Shown piece after piece: positions 24,346 through 35,100 of a DNA stretch of 64,000 nucleotides. The position numbers and the translations under genes are program-made. Origin of the DNA: Glandiceps talaboti (lineage: Eukaryota; Hemichordata; Enteropneusta; Spengelidae); assembly GCF_964340395.1 (NCBI RefSeq), contig NC_135563.1, positions 1,841,501 to 1,905,500 on the forward strand, written 5' to 3'. Position 1 is the stretch's first letter. The number at the start of each line of letters is the position of its first letter. Below the pieces are notes generated by a model that saw nothing but the letters and a program-made list of their open reading frames with translations, was not told the DNA's origin and ran no database searches.

Positions 24346-27059
24346 CAAACTAAAAAAAACTCAAAAAACTTACTTGGTGCTGATGTCTGAAACTGTTTTT
24401 CTGTTCTTCTAAACTCCTCCAAAAGTTCTACTAATAAAATAACTTAAAAATACATTTCAATACATAAATTACATTTTAATAGATATACATAAATGCAAAA
24501 TACACATCAGTATCGTAATAATCAAATACATCGATCAGTCTTGGGTCTTCTTATCACCACAGGCTAAAAGAAAGAAATTTAAGAAATAGTATAAGAATTG
24601 AAGTATTCACTCACAATGCAATTATATTATTTTCTAAATTTATTTTATATTGCAGACATGACAATCAAATAGAAATAAAGTTTCTAAATCTAACTTTCAA
24701 TGTATAAACATATTAAATATTAAAAAGACAGTTTTTCGACTCACATTTTCCATCATTTGTCCATCTTTGTCGAGCCTGGCTTCCTGAAAATAAACTTGCA
24801 TGGAAATTGTATTAATACAGTTTGGTTAATATATTGTGTTTTATTTAATAAAATAATGAAAAAATACATTCAATATAAATTACATTTACCAAAGTGCTCC
24901 CATATGGTTGATATTAAATTTTCAAGGTTATAATTTGTAGACAATATTTTTTTATGAAATGGGGTGAAAGGAAGAAATCAAATCTTGACGAAGGTAAACT
25001 TGCCCAGGTTTGGGAAACCACTATAAAGAAAGAACTGTGTGTATAAATTTGCAAATACAGTATAATTAATTGATTTTTTATTGTTCTACTGTTTCTCCCT
25101 GAAAAATCGACCCCAATGGTTAGAAAAGCCAATGAGAATAAGTCAAGCAAAAACATTTTATACTATTAAATTGATTATGAAATAATAACTGACTAAAGTT
25201 GCATAAAGTGGGTAGAATTTGTATGTGTTATCAAAATGTGTATTTTTGTCCTATCTCAGAGAATTAAATTTTTTTTGCAGAAGTAATATGGGAGGGGGGG
25301 GGGTGCACAACTCCCATAGGTGGGAAAGGTCTGCTGGAAAGCAGTGTTTTTTTGTATACTTTTCTGGGCTGGAAAACTTTGGAAAACCCTGCTCAGCTGG
25401 ACTGATAGATTTTGCTTCAGTTGCAGCTTAGAATAAATCTATAAATTTCAAAACATTATTACAATTCTTAAAAGTGAGATTTCATTTTCCAAATGACAAT
25501 TAATTTGGTCAGTTTTTAGCTATTTCATTGTACAAACTGCTGCCTGTATCTATCATAGATCTGTAGAGTATCTATTTTGTGCTATAAAGTTGGTATTAGA
25601 AAGTGTCTCCATTTTTGGGTATGTAGTATGACAACAGTAAGGGCTTGGTAATCTTAGCAAAGCCTCCTAGTATCATTTCACACAGAGTTGTCCTGTCATA
25701 TGAACATGTTTAATGAGAGTAATCCATAATGCCAATACTATTTCAACTTTAAGTGCAATTAATTATGAAAGGAGAATTAGAAATTAACAGTCATTGGTGC
25801 CTAATTATGTGCTTATTTACTATATATTAGTATTTATTATATATTAGTATTTATCATACATTAGTATTTATTATATTAGTACTTATTACTTATTAGTGAT
25901 TATTTATTATATGTTATTATTATTACCCTAAAGTTATTATTATTATTATTATTATTATCATTATTGTTATTAAGATAGAATTTAATAGTAGGGCCGGCAA
26001 AGAAAATTTATCTAAAGTGTGCTTCTTTGAACTAGTATTGGCAAAATAAACCACTTTCATTAATTTTGTTCACATGACCATATATCCCAGGATGAGGTGG
26101 GCAACTCTTTGTGAAATGACATAGGGAGGCTATGTTGAAACCCCCAAAAACCAAACTGTTGTCATACTACACACCCTAAAAATGGTCTGACTCTTTCTTA
26201 TACCAACTGTATCACTCAAAATACATACTATACAGGTCTATAATACATGCAGACGGTAGTTCATATGATGTAATACCTAAAAACTGATCAAAAATAATTA
26301 ATTTTTTGAGAAATGAAATCTTACTTTTAGCAATTGTAAGAATTATTTTGAAAAATATATCAATATTTTGAACTACAATTAAAATAAAATCAACCAGTCT
26401 AGATGGGCAGGGTTATCCAAAATCTTCTCGCCTAGAAAAGTATATACCCTATATCATACATGTACATGTACCTTATGACATATGCATACAGACTTTACAG
26501 CAGACCTTCCCCGTATAGTCCATGGGAGCTCAAGGCCAGGTTTCAAAATAAAGCTTGTTTTATGATTAATTATGCAGAAAATATTGATTTTTGATGACAA
26601 ATATGGCATATTTTCCGAATGACATGTCACCTTTGTGCCAGTTTTGAAAGAAATCAGATATTGGAAGTCTGAGCCCACTGTAATAGTCACTCACTTTGGG
26701 GGACTAAAAGTGCTTTTGCTGGATGAATTCTATTCCCTTTTCTAAACATTGTGATCTCTGATTGAGAGAGAAACACAAGTGTGGTAAACCATAATATTTT
26801 TGTTCAAAATTTCAATTGATAAATATTGAATCAAACTTTTATGATTCAGTTTTAATTTAGCAAAACCAATTGCAACCTACAGGAGCATTTTGGTTTACAC
26901 CAGTTATATTTTTACAGCTTTTATTTTATTTATTTTTTACAGAGGTTAATGAGGGAGACGGTAGTTCTCTTATAAAAACTTTTTTTTTAAAACTCCTCCC
27001 ATGTAACAAAAACTACTCTAATGGTGAAAAACTAATGGTCCTTGCTCAGTGCTCGGGGA
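24346..27059. other. AT-rich stretch without a confirmed gene
   Basis: Two short minus-strand segments, 24745-24783 and 24535-24563, are bounded by plausible splice sites and can be joined in frame to a TGA stop, but the peptide matches nothing I recognise. A poly-G module lies at about 25292-25303, and TTA/ATT microsatellites at about 25820-25975. The open frames at 24914-25156 and 26454-26690 show no domain. Confidence 0.4.
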
Positions 27060-29650
27060 TCATCATGTTATAGACTTTTTGTAATTACAGATTTTTAGTT
27101 GTAGTCTTTTTAGCCCTAATTTGCATATCACTGATGAAATTATCATATCAAGAATACATCTTAATCTAATTATAGACAACCAAAAAGACATTTTTAGATC
27201 ATAATTTACATATCACTGATTGGATCGTGTTATAGACCTTTTGTAAATATAGACTTAGTTTTAGTCTTTTTAGCCCTAATTTGCATATCAGTGATGAGAT
27301 AAACACATCAAGAATACATCTTAATCTAATGATAGACTTTTGACCAAAAAGACACATTATTAGGCACTAATTTGCATATTACTGATTGGATCATCTTGTT
27401 ATAGACTATTTTATTGTTAGTCTTTTTAGCCCTAATTTGCATATCACTGATGAGATAAACACATCAAGAATACATCTTAATTTAATGATAGATTTTTGAT
27501 CAAAAAGACTCATTATTAGGCACTAATTTGCATATTACTGATTGGATCATCTTGTTATAGACTTTTTGTAAATATAGACTTTTAGTTTTAGTCTTTTTAG
27601 CCCTAATTTGCATATAAGTGATGAGATAAACACATCAAGAATACATCTGAATCTAATGATAGAATTTTGACCAAAAAGACACATTTTAGGCACTAATTTG
27701 CATATTACTGATTGGATCATCTTGTTATAGACTTTCCTTTATTTTTAGTCTTTTAAGCCCTAATTTGAATATCACTGATGAGATAAACACATCAAGAATA
27801 CATCTTAATCTAATAATAGATTTTTGACCAAAAAGACACATTATTAGGCACTAATTTGCATATTACTGATGAGATAAACACATCAAGAATACATCTAAAT
27901 CTAATGATAGACTTTTGACCAAAAAGACACGTTATTAGGCACTAATTTGCATATTACTGATTGGATCATCTTGTTATAGACTTTGTAAATATAGACTTAG
28001 TTTTAGTCTTTTTAGCCCTAATTTGCATATCACTAATGAGATAAACACATCAAGAATACAGCTTAATCTAATGATAGAATTTTGACCAAAAAGACATATT
28101 ATTAGGCACTAATTTGCATATTACTGATTGGATCATCTTGTTATAGACTTTCTTTTACTTTGAGTCTTTTTAGCCCTAATTTGCATATCACTGATGAGAT
28201 AAACACATCCAGAATACATCTTAATCTAATGATAGATTTTTGATCAAAAAGACACATTATTAGGCACTAATTTGCATATTACTGATTAGATCATCTTGTT
28301 ATAGACTTTTTGTAAATATAGACTTAGTTTTAGTCCTTTTAGCCTTAATTTGCATATCACTGATGAGATAAACACATCAAGAATGCATATTAATCTAATG
28401 ATAGATTTTTGACCAAAAAGACACATTTTAGGCACTAATTTGCATATTACTGATTGGATCATCTTGTTATAGACTTTCCTTTATTTTTAGTCTTTTAAGC
28501 CCTAATTTGAATATCACTGATGAGATAAACACATCAAGAATACATCTTAATCTAATAATAGATTTTTGACCAAAAAGACACATTATTAGGCACTAATTTG
28601 CATATTACTGATTGGATTATCTTAGACATTTTGTTAATATAGACTTTTAGTCTTAGTCTTTTTAGCTCTAATTTGCATATCACTGATGAGATAAACACAT
28701 CCAGAATACATCTGAATCTAATGATAGACTTTTGATCAAAAAGACACGTTATTAGGCACTAATTTGCATATTACTGATTGGATCATCTTGTTATAGACTT
28801 TGTAAATATAGACTTAGTTTTAGTCTTTTTAGCCCTAATTTGCATATCACTAATGAGATAAACACATCAAGAATACAGCTTAATCTAATGATAGAATTTT
28901 GACCAAAAAGACATATTATTAGGCACTAATTTGCATATTACTGATTGGATCATCTTGTTATAGACTTTCTTTTACTTTGAGTCTTTTTAGCCCTAATTTG
29001 CATATCACTGATGAGATAAACACATCAAGAATACATCTTAATCTAATAATAGATTTTTGACCAAAAAGACACATTAGGCACTAATTTGCATATTACTGAT
29101 TGGATTATCTTAGACATTTTGTAAATATAGACTTTTAGTCTTAGTCTTTTTAGCTCTAATTTGCATATCACTGATGAGATAAACACATCAAGAGTACATC
29201 TAAATCTAATGATAGATTTTTGACCAAAAAGACACATTATTAGGCACTAATTTGCATATTACTGATGAGATAAACACATCAAGAATACATCTTAATCTAA
29301 TGATAGACTTTTTACCAAAAAGACACGTTATTAGGCACTAATTTGCATATTACTGATTGGATCATCTTGTTATAGACTTTGTAAATATAGACTTAGTTTT
29401 AGTCTTTTTAGCCCTAATTTGCATATCACTAATGAGATAAACACATCAAGAATACATCTTAATCTAATGATAGAATTTTGACCAAAAAGACATATTATTA
29501 GGCACTAATTTGCATATTACTGATTGGATCATCTTGTTATAGACTTTCTTTTACTTTGAGTCTTTTTAGCCCTAATTTGCATATCACTGATGAGATAAAC
29601 ACATCCAGAATACATCTTAATCTAATGATAGATCTTTGACCAAAAAGATG
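27060..29650. repeat. Satellite-like array, ~163-bp period, ~16 units, octamer-rich
   Basis: Each unit has two related halves. One reads CTAATTTGCATATCACTGAT followed by GAGATAAACACATC; the other reads CTAATTTGCATATTACTGAT followed by TGGATCATCTTG. Both halves contain ATTTGCAT, the reverse complement of the POU octamer ATGCAAAT; I count roughly 28 exact copies in the block. Longer-range duplication is visible: the TTTCCTTTATTTTTAGTC variant occurs at about 27734 and 28480, and the AATACAGCTTAATC variant at about 28055 and 28873. Copies are a few percent diverged. Nothing coding is seen. Confidence 0.9.
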
Positions 29651-30503
29651 AGATCATAAGCCTTAATTTGGTTTTGAGACACATATATTTGATCACTATA
29701 CCATGGGTATAACTGAAGCGGTGACATTATTTTGTATTGTAATTTATGAATGTTCTGACCATCACAAAACGAAAAATAAATTTGGTTCACATTGTTGGTT
29801 GTTATGTGGTTATTAGCTATATTTGTAATATTGTAAACAAACTTATCTTTTTCATCATCTTCAAAGAAGAATGTCTTTACGGAAATAACTCTTAAATTTG
29901 TAACATGAATGAAAAAAATATGCGCTGCAGAGCAAAATACACGGGTTTTAATTTTGTATGATTAGCATTTTAATGAAAGAAATATTTCGATTCAACTTTG
30001 TATTTCTTGAAAAAAAAATAACTAACTAGATTTTGCGAAAACTTTAACCCTAATTAGAAGTGGCACAGTCAGTATTTCTAGAAACAATCTATTTTAAGTT
30101 TACATTTAGTTAACTAGTTTTTGCGAAAGTTTTTAATTTTAGAATGGGAACCCTAATTAGAAGTGGCACAGTCTGTATTTCTAGGAACAACCTATTTTAA
30201 GTTTACATTTGGTTTACTAGTTTTGGGGTAACTTTAGTATGGGACCCTAAATAGAAGTGGTTTTCTGTGGTTATAGGCAATTATGGTTTTCAAGTTTGTG
30301 TTTCGTAAATAGTCTAATATAAACATCAATGATTTTTCATTTGAACATGGCAAAATACAATTGTTTCGGTTGTGAAAGAAATGTGTATACCGGAGGTGGC
30401 TGAATTGATAGGAATCTGGGTACCCGAGAACAACTTTGTGTACATGACTATGTATGACGTATCTATTCAAATTTGTTTGTCGATAAATTTTGATTTGTAT
30501 TTT
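29651..30503. other. AT-rich gap with a ~100-bp tandem duplication
   Basis: At 30024-30262 a unit containing CCCTAATTAGAAGTGGCACA and CTATTTTAAGTTTACATTT is present about 2.3 times. Otherwise no gene is recognised. The minus-strand frame at 30234-30470 falls partly in this duplication. Confidence 0.55.
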
Positions 30504-31091
30504 TTATTCGTAGATAAATTTTGATATGTATTTTGCGTTCTTAATGTTTTCGAAAATGGGGAATATTACAGTCTGTGCCACTTGAACAACCAATGACAAA
30601 CTTTCCTCCTGACAAAACCGTCTAAATCCTAACCTGTCAACCCGGGCCGCCACCTTCCCGCCAAAAAAGGTACCGCGCCAAAATTGCCACCATGGCCCCC
30701 ATTCCCATACAACGGGCCCAAATGCAGCAGAAAGAACAAACATAGCAAACCGACTTATCTCATATACCATCCTTCGACGTTCTCGCAGGGACCAAACCAT
30801 GATAAATTGACGAACCAATACGCAAACCATTGACTTCCATTCTCGAACAGTCTCTATTGTACAGCGAACAAACATCTGAAGCAAACACAGCATCCATACG
30901 GTGATACACATTGCAATTTTTCCTTCCAACTTCCTCTTTTCGACCAGTGAGCGAAGTAGACAGCATACAGCATCCAGAACCCATACCAAACATCGGAATA
31001 TTCTTCTATCATCCACTCTCAGCAGTACAAGGCTTCGGACATATACTATGACGACATAGACCAGGGTGAGCAGCACAATACCAGTATCCAT
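30504..31091 (-). CDS. Hypothetical 195-residue membrane-like protein (or first exon)
   Basis: I do not recognise a family. The frame opens MDTGIVLLTLVYVVIVYV, a hydrophobic N-terminus that could be a signal anchor. Further hydrophobic stretches follow at about residues 33-47, 60-75 and 115-130, then a tryptophan-rich segment (VVWEWGPWWQFW) and a charged C-terminal part. Cysteines and arginines are frequent. Support for a real gene: the DNA is clearly richer in G+C than its surroundings, the ATG is the first in the frame, and a TATA box with an initiator lies 37-64 bp upstream on the same strand. Donor-like sites (AAGGTGGCG, CAGGTTAGG) occur near its 3' end, so it may be a first coding exon rather than a complete gene. 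It could still be a chance frame. Confidence 0.4.
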   Translation of the reverse strand: MDTGIVLLTLVYVVIVYVRSLVLLRVDDRRIFRCLVWVLDAVCCLLRSLVEKRKLEGKIAMCITVWMLCLLQMFVRCTIETVREWKSMVCVLVRQFIMVWSLRERRRMVYEISRFAMFVLSAAFGPVVWEWGPWWQFWRGTFFGGKVAARVDRLGFRRFCQEESLSLVVQVAQTVIFPIFENIKNAKYISKFIYE

Positions 31092-31127
31092 CTTTGTTTA
31101 TCGTTTGCTGGAGTCGCAAAGACAGTT

Positions 31128-31155
31128 TGAAAATGTATCACGCGTCATTTATATA
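31128..31155 (-). promoter_or_regulatory. TATA box plus initiator upstream of the hypothetical ORF
   Basis: On the minus strand TATATAAA (31155-31148) is followed 27 bp later by TTCAAACT, which fits the initiator consensus YYANWYY with +1 near 31128. That gives a 5' untranslated leader of about 37 nt before the ATG at 31091. TATA-initiator spacing of this size is typical of focused metazoan promoters. Confidence 0.5.
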
Positions 31156-31660
31156 CCCAACCCAAGATGTTAGATTCCTGTCGAGAACCATGAACCAATC
31201 AGACCTAGAGGATCAAAATTTTCCTCTACCCCTCCAGGTGCACTTTAAAGGTGGTGGCAGGGAAAACTATTGTGTTTGTAAGACTAGTTAGGTGTTGTTT
31301 GTTTCAAATTGGTCAATCACTTGACAGGGAGTACACGTGTTACATTTGACAAACAACCAATCAAAAGTCCGGAGTTGATTTCTCCACATTCTTTTATTTT
31401 ACAGGAATACAAACTTATGTAACGTGCACAGGGGTGAACACTGTGTAATGAAGGTATAGGCTAGCGTTCCTCGCTAAATGCGTGCAATGACGGATAAGCA
31501 CCGGTATTGTTGATGAATTATGAATGTATGTGTCGACCCCCGTTTGAATGAAAGTGTAATGTATAAAATTATGTGAAAACCAGGACGTGGTGACGGGGGC
31601 TATTGTCTTGGAATAATAAGGTGTTGTATTTTGTTACCAATTACTCAACTCGTTGACATA
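31156..31660. other. Gap, nothing recognised
   Basis: Mixed-composition DNA with no gene or repeat that I can support. It lies between the TATA promoter and the LINE block. Confidence 0.45.
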
Positions 31661-31785
31661 CAGTTTATTTATTTATTTCACGGAAGGCCGGCAAGTCCCA
31701 TTTACAGGCTCCTAAAAATGAAAAATTCAAGAATACAAAACACACAAGCATATCAAACAAACAAAACTAACTTAATGCACATTAA
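31661..31785 (-). mobile_element. Inverted 3' tail of a second non-LTR retrotransposon
   Basis: Read on the minus strand, this stretch ends ...GGGACTTGCCGGCCTTCC, then GTGAAATAAATAAATAAA. That resembles the 3' terminus and short-repeat tail of invertebrate CR1/L2-group LINEs. It abuts the plus-strand LINE body that follows. Separate insertion or a twin-priming rearrangement are both possible. Confidence 0.5.
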
Positions 31786-32802
31786 AAACACATTTTTCGA
31801 TTACTTATTCTCTAAGTATGTCAGTCATTTCATGATGAACGAAGAAGTCATAGTCAAATACAGCTGCAAGTCTTGCACAGTCAACCAGTTCAATTCTGAT
31901 AGAAATCTTTTAAACAGTTCATGTTCTTTCCTACATTGCAATGTCAGATCCCTTACAAAAAACTTTGATAGCTTTGTTAACTTTCTAAGCATGTTAGATC
32001 AAAATTTTCTTTTTATAGCTCTAACGGAAACATGGTTACATCCCGATTCAAATTGCTGTCTTTATGATTTGCCTTCCTATACTTTCGTTACTTGTAATCG
32101 TGAAGCCTCACAAGGTGGTGGAGTCGCTCTGTATTTTCACAACTCGTTGTCCTTCTCTCGCATTAACACATGTAAAATTAATCACTGCGAATCCATCTTT
32201 GGGGAAACTATGATCAACAACAAAAATATTGTTATAGGCGTTATCTACAGAAGACCCAACACACCTTTTAATGAATTCATTGACAGTTTAGAAGCATGCC
32301 TTGATCAGGTGTCAGTGAACGGGCGTGATTGTATTCTCCTTGGCGATATGAATATTGACACATCTTTAGATAGCCCATCCGTTACTCATTACAATACTCT
32401 CCTGAATACATACAATATGACACAATTAATTAACACCCCTACCAGAGTTACTAACACCTCACAAATATTACTGACCACTTTATTGAGTCCGGTACAATTG
32501 AAACAGACATTTCAGACCACTATCCAATTTTCGGCATTATTAAAAGTCTGCATCACGTTTTTGAAAACAGTACCAAAACACACACCTACGATTTCTGGAA
32601 TTACAACAAAGAGGCCTTCTTAGCTGACCTAAGCAATGTATCCTGGCAACCAGTCCACATGTGCGAAGATCCGTCTGAAGCATACAATATTTTTAATGAT
32701 TTATTTCATACTGTTATCAGAAGACATCTTCGAATAAAAACATTTACAAGAACACAAAAGTCAATTAAAAAGACCCTGGATCACAAAGGGCTTATTTACA
32801 TC

Positions 32803-32853
32803 CATACATCCATACATACATACATACATACATACATACATACATACATACAA
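32803..32853. repeat. (CATA)n microsatellite inside the LINE coding region
   Basis: About a dozen CATA/TACA repeats interrupt the frame between the endonuclease and RT parts. They follow a CATCCATACATC seed that may have expanded after insertion. Confidence 0.9.
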
Positions 32854-34314
32854 AACATAAACTTTTCTCGAAAATGAAAAATCACCCAAGGAATAACCAA
32901 ATTAAAAATATGTATACTAGGTACAGGAATACATTGACGAAGCTCCTTAGGTTGGCTAAGAAAAACTACTACACCAATAAAATTTCAAATGACTCTGGCA
33001 ACACCAACAAAACTTGGCTTATTATTAAAGAGATGTTGAACAAAACACATACCAAATGTTCTCCCGATAAATTAACTACAAACAACCCTGGAAACACATG
33101 CTTAACAGATACAAGAGATATTACTCAAGAATTCAATAATTATTTCACTGGTATTGGGCCCAATCTTGCTCAAAAGATTACAAGCAACAAAGACTTTAGA
33201 CAATACCTGGATGGGAACTACCTCAACTCCTTTTTCTTTCACCCCGTGTCTGAAGAAGACGTCCTTGGAGAAATATTCAAGCTTGATCCCCGCAAAGCTA
33301 CCGGTCAGGACACAATTAATCCCCTCTTAGTTATACACGCTGCTCACATTATTGCATGCCCTCTCACACATATAATTAACTGTTCTCTCAACAATGGTAT
33401 TTTTCCAAGTCTACTTAAGATTGCCAAGGTAATACCTATTTATAAAAAAGGTTCGCCATGCGATGTTGGCAATTATCGCCCCATTTCAATTTTGCCCGTA
33501 ATCAGTAAAGTGTTTGAATCTATTGTCAATCATCAACTTGTTATATATTTTGAAAAATACAACATCCTCATCAAAACTCAGTTTGGTTTCAGGAAAAAAC
33601 ACAGTACTAAGCTTGCCCTGGTTGACCTGATCACTGGTATTGCTAATAAGCTGGACAATGGATATCTGACATGTGGTATATTCATTGATTTGCGGAAAGC
33701 CTTTGACACAATAGACCATAGTATTCTTCTACAGTGTCAGAGGCTTGCCTTTACTTTGGTTTAAAAGTTATCTCTCCCAGCGTAAGCAGTGTGTCTGTAT
33801 AAATAATGTTACCTCGCCATATAGCGAAATACAATGTGGAGTACCACAAGGCTCAATTTTAGGCCCCCTTCTCTTTCTGATTTACATCAATGATATTGTG
33901 AACGCTACTGATGCATTTGAATTTCGATTATTTGCCGACGACACAAACTTGTTTCAATTTATCAACAATCCCTCAAATATAATTCAGCTTGATCAACTCC
34001 ATTTCGACTTCAGGAAAGTCTGTGACTGGTGCGACGCCAATAGGCTCACTATCAATGTAGAAAAAACGAATTTCATGATTATTAAGACTTCGCAAAGATT
34101 GGTGAAAACGGAGGGAAGTCTGGGCATCAATCGCTCACAAATTTCACAAGTAACGTCAACCAATTATCTTGGCGTGTGTTTAGATCAAAATATGCTTTGG
34201 ACATCACACATTGAAAACGTTAGGAAAGCAATTTCTCCAATTAATGGCATAATTTCCAAAATTCGCTATTACGTACCTAAATCTACTCTTCTTCTGCTGT
34301 ATAACTCTATGATC

Positions 34315-34352
34315 TTGCCCCATATCTCATATTGTATAGAGATATGGGGCAA
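34315..34352. other. Perfect 14-bp hairpin within the RT coding region
   Basis: TTGCCCCATATCTC (34315-34328) and its exact inverse GAGATATGGGGCAA (34339-34352) flank a 10-nt loop. It lies in the codons for LPHISYCIEIWGN, so it may be coincidental to protein coding. Confidence 0.8.
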
Positions 34353-34923
34353 TACATACAATACATTTCTCAAGCCTATCTTAAACCTTCAAAAGAAAGT
34401 TATTCGCTTTATAACTTTTTCAAATATTGGTGCTCCCTCCTCCCCTCTTTTTCAGCAACTAGGAATTCTAAGTGTCCACCAGCAATGCAAATTTAATACT
34501 TTTTTATTTATTTTTGATTTGAGGGCCGGTCACTTCCCGCAAACAGTTAACGACTATTTCAACACACCACCAAATACGTATCACACTCGGAATACAACGA
34601 GAGATAACTTTTACATTCCAAAAGTAAATCTTACTTTGACGCAACACAATTTTCAGTATGCAGCTGCAAAACATTGGAACTCCTTACCTGAAGAATTGAA
34701 AAAAATACAATCCAGGACTACTTTTAAATCTCAGTTAAAACAGTATTTGTTACAAAATTAATTCAGCTTTTTCTACCTTACATTGCATTTAATGCCAGTT
34801 GTTATATATTTTTTTTGATGAGAACGCGTTTTGTTTTGTTTGTTTTTTGTTTGTTTTTGTTTTAATTTCAAATTTGTTTTTGTTTTTGCTTTGATTATTT
34901 TATTTGTTTAATCAATTGTAGTA

Positions 34924-34970
34924 TGGGCCACAAACTTGACTAGTTTGTTTCAAACTATTTCTGTGGTCCA
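34924..34970 (+). other. Nested stem-loop in the LINE 3' region
   Basis: An outer stem pairs TGGGCCACA (34924-34932) with TGTGGTCCA (34962-34970), with one G-U pair. An inner stem pairs TAGTTTG (34941-34947) with CAAACTA (34951-34957) around TTT. A 3' hairpin is a known RT-recognition feature in several LINE clades; its role here is inferred. Confidence 0.65.
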
Positions 34971-35100
34971 GCCATAAACTCTGTATCCATCCATCAGTTT
35001 AATTGTAATATTTATTCCACTGTCTTTTGTACTTTCTCTCTTGTTATGTTGATATGATTTTGAGTTTGTGGCAAATAAAATACTATATCTAAAATACATT

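Larger units (their letters stand above)
31886..34761 (+). pseudogene. LINE endonuclease-reverse transcriptase, frameshifted
   Basis: The protein would nick target DNA and reverse-transcribe the element RNA. An APE-type endonuclease comes first (frame 2), with LHCNVRSL, LTETWL, a GGGVALYF segment and GDMNID. Its ISDHYPI motif is readable only after a shift to frame 1 near 32472. A second break falls in a (CATA)n expansion at 32803-32853, after which frame 3 is used. The reverse transcriptase has KKGSPCDVGNYRPIS, TQFGFRKKHST, FIDLRKAFDTIDHSIL, then, after a third break near 33736 where about five or six codons seem lost, GVPQGSILGPLLFLIYIND and the catalytic FADD at 33931-33942. The C-terminus ends LPEELKKIQSRTTFKSQLKQ. 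All core motifs survive but the frame is broken three times, so this copy is inactive unless the breaks are assembly errors. Confidence 0.9.
31786..35100 (+). mobile_element. Degenerate CR1/L2-like LINE
   Basis: A nearly full ORF2-type coding region (see the pseudogene entry) is followed by a ~330-bp 3' region rich in TTTG runs, a stable hairpin at 34924-34970 and a GGCAAATAAAATA end near 35073-35090. The boundaries are approximate. The RT and endonuclease motifs fit the Jockey/CR1/L2 group; the exact clade is uncertain. Confidence 0.85.

Noticed and set aside
24886-24990. A further upstream exon ending ...STIWEHFG with a GTAAAT donor
   Set aside because: The frame would fit the small segments at 24535-24783, but no acceptor AG exists between an in-frame TGA and the donor.
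30685-30694. Strong Kozak context GCCACCATGG on the plus strand
   Set aside because: It opens only a 17-codon frame, and its complement lies in the middle of the minus-strand ORF.
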